A stretch of 5,610 nucleotides of DNA from an uncultured Oscillospiraceae bacterium (GTDB lineage: Bacteria; Bacillota; Clostridia; Oscillospirales; Oscillospiraceae). Location of the stretch: NCBI GenBank assembly GCA_934661135.1, contig CAKUJA010000121.1, forward strand, positions 1 through 5,610, in the 5' to 3' direction. The position numbers and the translations under genes were made by a program. The notes below the pieces were generated by a model that saw only the letters and a program-made list of their open reading frames with translations, did not search any database and had not been told where the DNA came from. Shown one piece after another: positions 1 through 5,610 of the stretch (position 1 is the stretch's first letter; every line of letters starts with the position of its first letter).

Positions 1-45
1 CTTCCCCTCCGGGGAAGGTGTCTGCGAGGCAGACGGATGAGGGTT
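1..45. repeat. Double-hairpin palindromic repeat, left edge of window
   Basis: Two perfect hairpins stand in tandem. The first pairs CTTCCCC (1-7) with GGGGAAG (11-17) around a 3-nt loop. The second pairs GTCTGC (20-25) with GCAGAC (29-34) around GAG. A GGATGAGGG tail (35-43) follows. From memory, this layout (CTTCCCC..GGGGAAG, then a second variable stem, then GGATGAGG) resembles a short dispersed repeat common in clostridial genomes of the Oscillospiraceae type, but only one copy is visible here, so repetitiveness is not shown by this window. The right boundary is uncertain (43 to 51), and the left part may lie outside the window. A window beginning exactly at a palindrome edge would also fit an assembly contig ending in a multicopy repeat. 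It is not an intrinsic terminator for the + strand, because no T-run follows. Confidence 0.7.
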
Positions 46-873
46 CGGGAGCTCGTCGCGGATATCCACTTTGACTACCGCCTTGCCATCGCCGCTGCCG
101 AAGCCGGCGCGTCCAAAATCCGCATCAACCCCGGCAACATCGGCGGCGCTGACCGCGTCCGTGCCGTTGTCGACGTTTGCAAGGAGAAACACATCCCCAT
201 CCGTATCGGCGTGAACGGCGGAAGTCTTGACAAAAAGCTGCTCGAAAAATACGGCCATCCGACGCCGGAAGCGCTGGTAGAGAGCGCATTTTCACATCTG
301 GAGCTGCTCGAAGCAAACGGTTTTTATGACACGTGCGTATCAATGAAATCGAGCAATGTGCCGCTGATGATGGCTGCGTACCGCCTGTTCGCTTCAAAGT
401 CGGACTATCCGCTGCACGTTGGCGTGACCGAGACCGGTACGAAGCGCATGGGCACGATCAAATCCGCCATGGGCATCGGCGGCCTGCTCTGCCTTGGCAT
501 CGGCGACACGATCCGCGTGTCACTGACGGCCGACCCGGTGGAGGAAGTCTACGCCGCGCGCGACATTTTGAAGGCCGCCGGACTGCGGAAGGAGGGCGTC
601 AATATTATCGCCTGCCCGACCTGTGGGCGGACGCGGATCGACCTGATCGGCCTGGCATCGCGCGTAGAGACCGCACTGAAAGACTGCAAAAAGCCGCTGA
701 CCGTGGCCGTCATGGGCTGCATTGTCAACGGCCCCGGCGAAGCGCGCGAGGCGGACGTTGGCATTGCTGGCGGTGAGGATTGCGGCGTGCTGTTTGTCAA
801 GGGCGAAATGCGCGAAAGGCTGCCCTATGACGAGCTGCTGCCCGCCCTGTTGCGCTACGTCGACGCATTATGA
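1..873 (+). CDS. ispG: 4-hydroxy-3-methylbut-2-enyl diphosphate synthase, 5'-partial or repeat-interrupted
   Basis: IspG (GcpE) is a cytoplasmic [4Fe-4S] enzyme of the MEP isoprenoid pathway. It reductively converts 2-C-methyl-D-erythritol 2,4-cyclodiphosphate to HMBPP. Numbering from ATG 37, visible hallmarks are LVADIHFDYR (6-15), KIRINPGNIG (27-36), IPIRIGVNGGSL (53-64), GIGDTIRVSLTADPVEE (154-170), and the cluster ligands Cys193, Cys196 (CPTC), Cys228 and Glu235 (GCIVNGPGE). The ligand spacing of 3, 32 and 7 equals that of the E. coli enzyme (Cys270, Cys273, Cys305, Glu312). Family members are about 350-370 residues. Here some 70-80 N-terminal residues, including the usual VQSMTNT and RVSVP motifs of the first barrel strands, are absent from the window. 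The frame is open from base 1, so the gene probably continues leftward. ATG 37 lies inside the repeat and has GAGG (26-29) seven bases before it, so a repeat-supplied start giving 278 aa is possible, but that product would lack part of the TIM barrel. Function is certain; the 5' end is not. Confidence 0.93.
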   Translation, partial: LPLRGRCLRGRRMRVRELVADIHFDYRLAIAAAEAGASKIRINPGNIGGADRVRAVVDVCKEKHIPIRIGVNGGSLDKKLLEKYGHPTPEALVESAFSHLELLEANGFYDTCVSMKSSNVPLMMAAYRLFASKSDYPLHVGVTETGTKRMGTIKSAMGIGGLLCLGIGDTIRVSLTADPVEEVYAARDILKAAGLRKEGVNIIACPTCGRTRIDLIGLASRVETALKDCKKPLTVAVMGCIVNGPGEAREADVGIAGGEDCGVLFVKGEMRERLPYDELLPALLRYVDAL

Positions 874-881
874 TTTTTGAA

Positions 882-913
882 CCCACTTTCTCTGCTGAAA
901 AGAGAAGAATGGG
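882..913 (+). other. Imperfect stem-loop in the ispG-polC gap
   Basis: TTCTCT (888-893) can pair with AGAGAA (901-906), and CCCA (882-885) with TGGG (910-913), with an asymmetric internal loop between the two helices. No T-run follows, so it does not look like an intrinsic terminator and does not argue against ispG-polC co-transcription. It may be chance or a processing/stability structure. The rest of the gap (874-950) shows no convincing promoter. Confidence 0.2.
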
Positions 914-940
914 GGCTGCAATGTATCTTACATAAGATTT

Positions 941-944
941 GAGG
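941..944 (+). promoter_or_regulatory. polC ribosome binding site that decides the start
   Basis: GAGG at 941-944 lies six bases before ATG 951, a normal Shine-Dalgarno spacing. The in-frame TTG at 939 overlaps this GAGG and has no comparable purine motif at a suitable distance upstream. This favours ATG 951 (product beginning MQEVLF) over the four-residue longer TTG start. Confidence 0.75.
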
Positions 945-950
945 TATTCC

Positions 951-3900
951 ATGCAGGAAGTTCTATTTCCCATTCTGTTTCCCGAATATGAGCCGCCGGC
1001 CGAGCTTTCGGAGGCGTTTTCCCATCTGCTCATCACCTCTGCGGAGGTCGATCAGGCGGCGCGCAGCATTCGCCTGGAAGCGCACAGCGAAACCTATCTC
1101 CCGCAAAAAACGCTGCACGACGTGGAGAGCGCGCTGCGCCACCGCTACGGTCTGCGCGAGATGACGCTGCTCGTCACCTACCCGGCGGCGCTGCTGCCGA
1201 CGATGGAGTTTCGCGATCTGGCGCAGGTGTTCATCCGCGCGCACTCCCCTGCCGCCGCAATTTTGGCGGGTGCCAAGTGGGAGCTGGACGGCGACACACT
1301 GCACATCCACCTTGCTGCCAATGGCAAGGCCGCGCTGCTGCCGCATCTGTCGAAGGCCGAAGCGTTCTTACAGGTGCATTTTGGCGTGAAAAAGACGATC
1401 GAGGTGCACGCCGCGACGGAGCTTGAGGGCAAGGCGCTCTTTGCCGAGACCGCACGACTCCGGCAGGAAGCAATCAAAAATGCCCCGGCAGCAGTGATCG
1501 CCGCCGCAGAAAAGAAAAAAAGCGCCGCATCTCCTGCGGCGCAGTCTGTGAGCAGTGATATGATCTACGGCCGTCCGTTCGGCGGTGAGGTCGTCAAGAT
1601 GGCAAATCTCGACCTGGATATGTTCCGCGTGGTCGTGGTCGGCAAGGTCTTTGCCGTCAACCACCGCGAGCTGAAAAAACGCGGCGCGTGGGTGATTTCG
1701 TTCGATATGACGGATTTCACCAGCTCTGTCCGCATCAATCAGTTCATGGAAAACGACAAAGCCAAGCCGATTCTGGAAGCCGTCCAACCCGGTCAGTGGC
1801 TCCGCGTACAGGGCAAGATGACCGTCGACCGCTTCGACGGCAATGAAATGGTCATGCAGCCGCTTGCAATCTGTAAGGCCAGCGCGCCCAAGCGCGTCGA
1901 CACCGCGCCGGAAAAGCGCGTCGAGCTGCATCTGCACACCACGATGTCCGCGATGGACGCACTGACCAAGACCGGAGAAGCCGTGAAACGCGCGGCAAGC
2001 TGGGGGCACCGCGCCATCGCCATCACCGACCACGGCTGCGCGCAGTCGTTTCCGGATGCTATGAAGGCCGCTTCCAAGGCTAAGGTTGCCGGGACGGACG
2101 AAAATATCAAAATTCTCTATGGATGTGAAGGATATTATGTCAACGACGTCGACGATCGGATTGCCGTCCACGGCGACGGAGCCTTCACCTTCGACGACGA
2201 GTTCGTCGCCTTCGACCTCGAGACCACCGGCCTGAACTCGCAGCACGATACGATCATTGAGATCGGCGCGGCGATCATGCGCCGCGGCGAAGTCATCGAG
2301 ACGTTCCAGACGTTCGTCGACCCGAAGCGGAAATTGCAGCCGAAAATCATCGAGCTGACCGGGATCACTGACCAGATGCTCGCCGGCGCACCGGACATTG
2401 CGGATGTCCTGCCAAAATTTCTCGCCTTTTGCGGCGGCCGGCCGCTCTGCGCGCACAACGCCGATTTCGACGTCGGCTTTGTGACCGCCGCCTGTGAACG
2501 CCTTGGCCTTCCCTTCCAGCCGACGTATGCCGATACGCTGATTCTGGCACAAAACCTGATGCCGCAGCTCGGTAAATATAAACTAAACATCGTGGCCGAC
2601 GCGCTGAGCCTGCCGGATTTCAACCATCACCGCGCATCGGACGATGCAATCACCTGCGGCTATCTGCTGGCACGGTTCTACACAATGCTCGAAGAACAGG
2701 CTGTGCACGATTATGCCGCCATCAATTCCCGCATGGCGGAGCTGCGCACCGGCAGCCGGATTTTCGACCGCCGCGCGCGCCATATCATCCTGATTGCCAA
2801 AAACCAGCTCGGCCTGCGCAACCTCTACCGGCTGATCTCCTACGGCAACCTGAAATATTTCAAGCGTGTGCCGATCATCCCGAAATCTGAGCTGCTGCAA
2901 TGGCGCGAGGGACTGATTATCGGCTCGGCCTGCGAAGCCGGTGAGCTGTTCCAGGCCGTCATCGGCCACAAGAGCTGGGCGGAGCTTAAGCGCATCGCCT
3001 CGTTCTACGACTTCCTCGAGATTCAGCCGATCTGCAACAACCGTTTCATGCTGGAAAAGGGTATGGCGGAGAGCGAGGAAGAACTGCGGGACTTCAACCG
3101 CACAATTGTCCGGCTCGGCGAGGAACTGAACATTCCGGTCTGTGCGACGGGCGACGTCCACTTCCTTGATCCGGAGGACGAGATCTACCGCCACATTCTG
3201 CTTGCCACCAAGCAGATGCCGGACGCGGACAAGAGCCTGCCGATCTACTTCAAAACGACCGACGAAATGCTGGAGGAATTCTCCTATCTCGGCGCGGAGA
3301 AGGCTTATGAGGTCGTAGTGAAGCATCCAAACGATCTGGCAGACTGGTGCGAATCGCTGCGTCCGGTACCGCACAACCTGTTCGCCCCGAAGATCGAGCA
3401 CTCCGTGGAAGATCTGAACAGCCTTGTCTACACCAAGTTCCACCGTTTATACGGCGACAATCCGCCGGAGCTGATGGTCAAGCGCGTGGAAACCGAGATG
3501 CACGACATCATCTCCTGCCACTACGACGTCATCTATATGTCTGCGCAGAAGCTCGTGCAGAATTCCCTTGAGCACGGCTATCTGGTCGGCTCGCGTGGCT
3601 CGGTCGGCTCGTCGATCGTTGCGTTTATGTCCGGCATCACGGAGGTCAACTCCTTCCCGCCGCACTACCGCTGCCCGAACTGTCACTATACCTCGTTCGA
3701 CGTCCCGGACGACTGCGCGTGCGGCGCCGATCTTCCGAATGCCAACTGCCCCCAGTGCGGCACAGCGCTGGAAAAGGACGGCTTCAACATTCCGTTTGAA
3801 ACGTTCCTCGGCTTCGGCGGCGACAAGGTTCCGGACATCGACCTGAATTTCTCCGGCGAATATCAGGCCAAGGCGCACGCCTACTGCGTTGAGATGTTCG

Positions 3901-5258
3901 GCAAGACGCACGTTTTCCGCGCGGGCACGATCGGCACGGTTGCCGAGAAAACCGCCTACGGCTACGTCAAAAAATACCTTGCCGAACGCAACAAGACGCT
4001 CCCAAAGGCAGAAGAAAACCGCCTTGCTGCCGGCTGTGTCGACGTGCGCCGCACCACCGGCCAGCATCCGGGCGGCCTGGTTGTCATTCCGCAGGAGAAT
4101 GAAATCTGGGACTTCTGCCCCGTGCAGCACCCGGCGGATGACAAGGATTCCGAGTGGATCACAACGCATTTTGAATATCACTCGATGGAGGAAAACCTCC
4201 TGAAGCTCGATATGCTCGGCCACGATGACCCGACGATGATCCGAATGCTCGAAGATCTGACCGGTGTGGACGCCCAGAAAATTCCGCTCGACGACCCCGA
4301 CACAATGTCCATCTTCACATCGAGCAAGGTGCTCGGCTTTGAAAACGACCCGGTCATCGGTCCGGTCGGCACCTGTGCCATCCCGGAATTCGGAACACCG
4401 TTCACACGCGGAATGCTGCAGGAGACGCAGCCGACCAAATTCGATACGCTCATCCGTCTTTCCGGCTTCTCGCACGGCACCGATGTCTGGCTTGGCAACG
4501 CACGCGATCTGATTCTATCCAAAACCGCGACCGTCGGCGAGGCCATCGGCTGCCGCGACGACATTATGCTCTATCTCATCAAGTGCGGTATGCCGGAAAA
4601 GCGCTCGTTTAAGATCATGGAGGCCGTCCGAAAAGGACGTGGCCTGCCAGACGGCGCTGAGGAAGAAATGAAGGCCGCCGGCGTACCGGACTGGTACATC
4701 GGGAGCTGCAAGAAGATCAAATACCTGTTCCCAAAGGCGCACGCCACGGCTTACGTTATGATGGCGTTCCGCATTGCGTGGTTCAAGGTGCACCAGCCGC
4801 TCGCCTTCTATGCCGCCTACTTCTACCGCCGCAGTCAGAAGGGCGGCTTCGACGCGGCCATTATGTGCCACGGCATCGACCTCGTACAGCAGCGGCTCAA
4901 GGAGATCAAGGACGACGAGGACGCCAGCGCGAAGGATGAGGATCTGTTCACGACGCTCGAGGTCTGCTATGAATTCTATCTGCGCGGCTTCGACTTTGCG
5001 CCGATCGACCTCTATAAGTCGCACGCCACGCGCTTCGTCCCAGACGGCAAGCAATTACTCCCGCCGTTCGTCGCGGTCTCCGGCCTTGGCGAGAGCGCCG
5101 CGTGGGACATCTATGAGGGCCGCAAGGATCGGCAGTTCCTCTCCATCGAGGAATTTCAGGTTGCCTGCCCCAAGGTCTCCAAATCGCATATCGAGGATTT
5201 GAAGGCTCTCGGTGCCTTCGGGGATCTCCCGGAAACCACCCAGATGACCCTGTTCTAA
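951..5258 (+). CDS. polC: DNA polymerase III alpha subunit, PolC type (replicative, proofreading)
   Basis: PolC is the main leading-strand replicase of low-GC Gram-positive bacteria and carries its own 3'-5' exonuclease. The product from ATG 951 is 1435 residues, matching the family (about 1437 in B. subtilis). Domains in order: N-terminal region (1-180); Ala/Lys linker (about 180-205); OB fold (about 225-305); PHP part 1 with HLHT (327-330) and ITDH (358-361); inserted DEDDh exonuclease with Asp422/Glu424 (FDLETTG), Asp507 (HNADFD), His560 and Asp565; PHP part 2 with TGDVHFL (734 on); polymerase core. Core motifs are GSRGSVGSS (881-888), a Cys-rich zinc loop (908-936), catalytic Asp962/Asp964 (PDIDLNFSGEYQ), RTTGQHPGG (1034-1042), Asp1087 (KLDMLGHDD) and SHGTDVWLGNA. 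A helix-hairpin-helix-like PGLGE-type segment (SGLGES, about 1377) precedes the C-terminal QMTLF (1431-1435), which fits the beta-clamp-binding pentapeptide. No catalytic residue is missing. It starts 77 bases after ispG and is probably co-transcribed with it. The zinc loop has two unusual extra cysteines. Confidence 0.98.
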   Translation: MQEVLFPILFPEYEPPAELSEAFSHLLITSAEVDQAARSIRLEAHSETYLPQKTLHDVESALRHRYGLREMTLLVTYPAALLPTMEFRDLAQVFIRAHSPAAAILAGAKWELDGDTLHIHLAANGKAALLPHLSKAEAFLQVHFGVKKTIEVHAATELEGKALFAETARLRQEAIKNAPAAVIAAAEKKKSAASPAAQSVSSDMIYGRPFGGEVVKMANLDLDMFRVVVVGKVFAVNHRELKKRGAWVISFDMTDFTSSVRINQFMENDKAKPILEAVQPGQWLRVQGKMTVDRFDGNEMVMQPLAICKASAPKRVDTAPEKRVELHLHTTMSAMDALTKTGEAVKRAASWGHRAIAITDHGCAQSFPDAMKAASKAKVAGTDENIKILYGCEGYYVNDVDDRIAVHGDGAFTFDDEFVAFDLETTGLNSQHDTIIEIGAAIMRRGEVIETFQTFVDPKRKLQPKIIELTGITDQMLAGAPDIADVLPKFLAFCGGRPLCAHNADFDVGFVTAACERLGLPFQPTYADTLILAQNLMPQLGKYKLNIVADALSLPDFNHHRASDDAITCGYLLARFYTMLEEQAVHDYAAINSRMAELRTGSRIFDRRARHIILIAKNQLGLRNLYRLISYGNLKYFKRVPIIPKSELLQWREGLIIGSACEAGELFQAVIGHKSWAELKRIASFYDFLEIQPICNNRFMLEKGMAESEEELRDFNRTIVRLGEELNIPVCATGDVHFLDPEDEIYRHILLATKQMPDADKSLPIYFKTTDEMLEEFSYLGAEKAYEVVVKHPNDLADWCESLRPVPHNLFAPKIEHSVEDLNSLVYTKFHRLYGDNPPELMVKRVETEMHDIISCHYDVIYMSAQKLVQNSLEHGYLVGSRGSVGSSIVAFMSGITEVNSFPPHYRCPNCHYTSFDVPDDCACGADLPNANCPQCGTALEKDGFNIPFETFLGFGGDKVPDIDLNFSGEYQAKAHAYCVEMFGKTHVFRAGTIGTVAEKTAYGYVKKYLAERNKTLPKAEENRLAAGCVDVRRTTGQHPGGLVVIPQENEIWDFCPVQHPADDKDSEWITTHFEYHSMEENLLKLDMLGHDDPTMIRMLEDLTGVDAQKIPLDDPDTMSIFTSSKVLGFENDPVIGPVGTCAIPEFGTPFTRGMLQETQPTKFDTLIRLSGFSHGTDVWLGNARDLILSKTATVGEAIGCRDDIMLYLIKCGMPEKRSFKIMEAVRKGRGLPDGAEEEMKAAGVPDWYIGSCKKIKYLFPKAHATAYVMMAFRIAWFKVHQPLAFYAAYFYRRSQKGGFDAAIMCHGIDLVQQRLKEIKDDEDASAKDEDLFTTLEVCYEFYLRGFDFAPIDLYKSHATRFVPDGKQLLPPFVAVSGLGESAAWDIYEGRKDRQFLSIEEFQVACPKVSKSHIEDLKALGAFGDLPETTQMTLF
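1515..1542 (-). terminator. Terminator-shaped hairpin antisense to polC
   Basis: Inside the polC linker, GCGCCGCA (1522-1529) and TGCGGCGC (1535-1542) form a perfect 8-bp GC-rich stem with a 5-nt loop. Seven A residues (1515-1521) directly flank it on the + strand, preceded by GAAAAG. Read on the minus strand this is a stem followed at once by a T-run, the shape of an intrinsic terminator, and it would stop antisense transcription. The codons involved specify Glu-Lys-Lys-Lys-Ser-Ala-Ala-Ser-Pro-Ala-Ala, a low-complexity linker, so chance from codon choice is a real alternative. The shape is certain; the function is not shown. Confidence 0.35.
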
Positions 5259-5262
5259 TTGT

Positions 5263-5299
5263 AAAGCACCGGCTCCCTGTATCAGGGAGCCGGTGCTTT
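5263..5299 (+). terminator. Intrinsic terminator of the ispG-polC unit
   Basis: Starting four bases after the polC stop codon, AAAGCACCGGCTCCCTG (5263-5279) pairs perfectly over 17 bp with its complement at 5283-5299, leaving a TAT loop. The stem is GC-rich in the middle and closes with three A-T pairs. The T-tract is short (TTT, then GGATTT), so termination would depend mainly on the very stable stem. The A/T symmetry means it could also work on the minus strand. It separates polC from the independently promoted regulator gene downstream. Confidence 0.85.
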
Positions 5300-5319
5300 G
5301 GATTTGATGCGGCCGCAAG

Positions 5320-5340
5320 TTCTGAAGCTCAAATTCAGAA
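5320..5340. promoter_or_regulatory. Perfect inverted repeat upstream of the gntR -35
   Basis: TTCTGAA (5320-5326) and TTCAGAA (5334-5340) are perfect 7-bp inverted arms around a 7-base spacer. The element ends nine bases before the -35 box, roughly -65 to -45 from the predicted transcription start, a place typical of activator or accessory repressor sites. Its sequence differs from the AACTGT/ACAGTT sites over the promoter, so it may bind a different protein. It could also be a chance palindrome. Confidence 0.35.
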
Positions 5341-5349
5341 TGATTTTGC

Positions 5350-5378
5350 TTGACAAACCGGATGCTCTCTGCTATAAC
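5350..5378 (+). promoter_or_regulatory. Sigma-A promoter of the GntR gene
   Basis: TTGACA (5350-5355) is a perfect -35 box. After exactly 17 bases comes TATAAC (5373-5378), one mismatch from the -10 consensus. Transcription would start near 5384-5386 and give a leader of about 30 bases before ATG 5415. This is the only near-consensus promoter I see in the window, and it shows that the regulator gene does not depend on read-through from polC. Confidence 0.87.
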
Positions 5379-5402
5379 TGTATTAACACAGTTCATACAG
5401 TT
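5376..5402. promoter_or_regulatory. Probable GntR autoregulatory operator with three half-sites
   Basis: AACTGTAT (5376-5383) and ATACAGTT (5395-5402) are perfect 8-bp inverted arms with an 11-base spacer. A second ACAGTT (5388-5393) lies inside that spacer and makes an alternative 6-6-6 palindrome with the same left arm. The site overlaps the -10 box and start point and abuts the Shine-Dalgarno sequence, so a bound protein would block RNA polymerase. GntR/YtrA regulators commonly repress their own operons from such sites. The left arm lies mostly upstream of the predicted start, so this is more likely a DNA operator than an RNA hairpin. Confidence 0.65.
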
Positions 5403-5408
5403 AGGAGG
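5403..5408 (+). promoter_or_regulatory. Ribosome binding site of the GntR gene
   Basis: AGGAGG at 5403-5408 is a perfect Shine-Dalgarno core six bases before ATG 5415. The in-frame ATG at 5409 directly touches the motif and is too close to be used, so ATG 5415 is the start. Confidence 0.85.
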
Positions 5409-5414
5409 ATGCGG

Positions 5415-5610
5415 ATGCTGCAACTGAACTACCGCGACCCGCGGCCGATCTATACCCAGATCGTTTCCGAGTATAAGCGGCTGATTTTATCCGGCGCGCT
5501 GGTGCGCGGAGAAAAGCTGCCGAGTGTGCGCGATCTTGCCGGTCAGCTTGCCATCAACCCCAATACCATCCAGCGCGCCTACAGTGAGCTGGAAACTGAC
5601 GGCTTCATCG
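5415..5610 (+). CDS. GntR-family transcriptional regulator, YtrA subfamily, 3'-partial
   Basis: Only the first 65 codons are in the window; the frame is open to the right edge. The product begins MLQLNYRDPRPIY and is the N-terminal winged helix-turn-helix of a GntR regulator: first helix about residues 11-26 (PIYTQIVSEYKRLILSG), the GEKLPSVRDLA signature (32-42), and a recognition helix around NPNTIQRAYSELE (48-60), followed by the start of the wing (DGFI). The short N-terminus and the DPRPIY and INPNTIQRAY wording are typical of the YtrA subfamily, whose members are only about 120 residues long with a small dimerization tail and usually sit first in an operon with ABC transporter genes. That partner is beyond the window and is inferred. 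The gene has its own strong promoter overlapped by a palindromic operator, which points to negative autoregulation, with expression relieved by an unknown signal (cell-envelope stress in some relatives). Confidence 0.92.
   Translation, partial: MLQLNYRDPRPIYTQIVSEYKRLILSGALVRGEKLPSVRDLAGQLAINPNTIQRAYSELETDGFI

Noticed and set aside
882..913. The stem-loop after ispG as an intrinsic terminator.
   Set aside because: The stem is imperfect, with an internal loop, and no T-run follows on either strand.
909..935. An 8-codon open frame (MGAAMYLT) in the ispG-polC gap as a leader peptide.
   Set aside because: It has no properly spaced ribosome binding site, is very short, and no attenuator structure follows.
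921..938. Overlapping short dyads (ATGT/ACAT and ATCTT/AAGAT) just before the polC ribosome binding site, as a switch.
   Set aside because: Stems of 4-5 AT-rich pairs are too weak to support a regulatory claim.
939..950. TTG 939 as the polC start, giving four extra residues.
   Set aside because: It overlaps the GAGG that is well spaced for ATG 951, has no good ribosome binding site of its own, and the family protein usually begins close to the QEVLF-like segment.
1368..2552. Long open frame on the minus strand opposite polC (also 3447-4475, 2583-3443 and 4515-5054).
   Set aside because: These mirror the GC-rich codon usage of polC, show no recognisable domain, and overlap a gene with full-length family conservation. 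The minus-strand terminator shape at 1515-1542 would also fall inside the first one.
5309..5316. GCGGCCGC palindrome between terminator and promoter.
   Set aside because: It is an 8-bp self-complementary string expected by chance in GC-rich DNA, with no loop or partner site.
5409..5414. ATG 5409 as the GntR start.
   Set aside because: It touches AGGAGG with no spacing; ATG 5415 has a six-base spacing and gives the typical YtrA-like N-terminus.
1..5610. Search by eye for CRISPR arrays, tRNA/rRNA genes, insertion sequences, phage or defence genes.
   Set aside because: Apart from the short repeat at the left edge, nothing of this kind is visible; the window is almost entirely filled by ispG, polC and the start of the GntR gene.

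Overview
The window carries a Gram-positive (Bacillota) chromosomal housekeeping segment. A PolC-type replicative polymerase about 1435 residues long, with the exonuclease embedded in the PHP domain, is a hallmark of this phylum. The fairly GC-rich sequence, the ispG-polC order and a CTTCCCC..GGGGAAG double-hairpin repeat together suggest a gut-type clostridial lineage such as Oscillospiraceae/Ruminococcaceae. That placement is inference from composition and remembered gene order, not from a database search.

Layout, all genes on the + strand: (1) positions 1-45 are a small repeat of two perfect hairpins that runs straight into (2) the 3' three quarters of ispG, a MEP-pathway iron-sulfur enzyme, ending at 873. 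(3) A 77-base gap holds only weak structure and the ribosome binding site for (4) polC (951-5258), which is complete and has all expected catalytic motifs. (5) polC is closed by a 17-bp perfect terminator hairpin (5263-5299). (6) A compact regulatory region follows: an inverted repeat (5320-5340), a near-consensus sigma-A promoter (5350-5378), an operator-like set of three half-sites overlapping the -10 and leader, and a perfect AGGAGG. (7) The first 65 codons of a YtrA-type GntR regulator run off the right edge.

ispG and polC look co-transcribed: same direction, short gap, no good promoter or terminator between them. This fits the clostridial cluster in which isoprenoid/envelope genes (uppS, cdsA, dxr, rseP, ispG) precede polC. 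The GntR gene is a separate, probably autoregulated unit; in this subfamily the usual next genes encode an ABC transporter, which would lie beyond the window.

I see no new multi-gene system. The points most worth a second look are the repeat fused in frame to ispG just where its conserved LVADIHFDY strand begins, the three-half-site operator over the gntR promoter, an antisense terminator-shaped element inside the polC interdomain linker, and two extra cysteines in the PolC zinc-binding loop.
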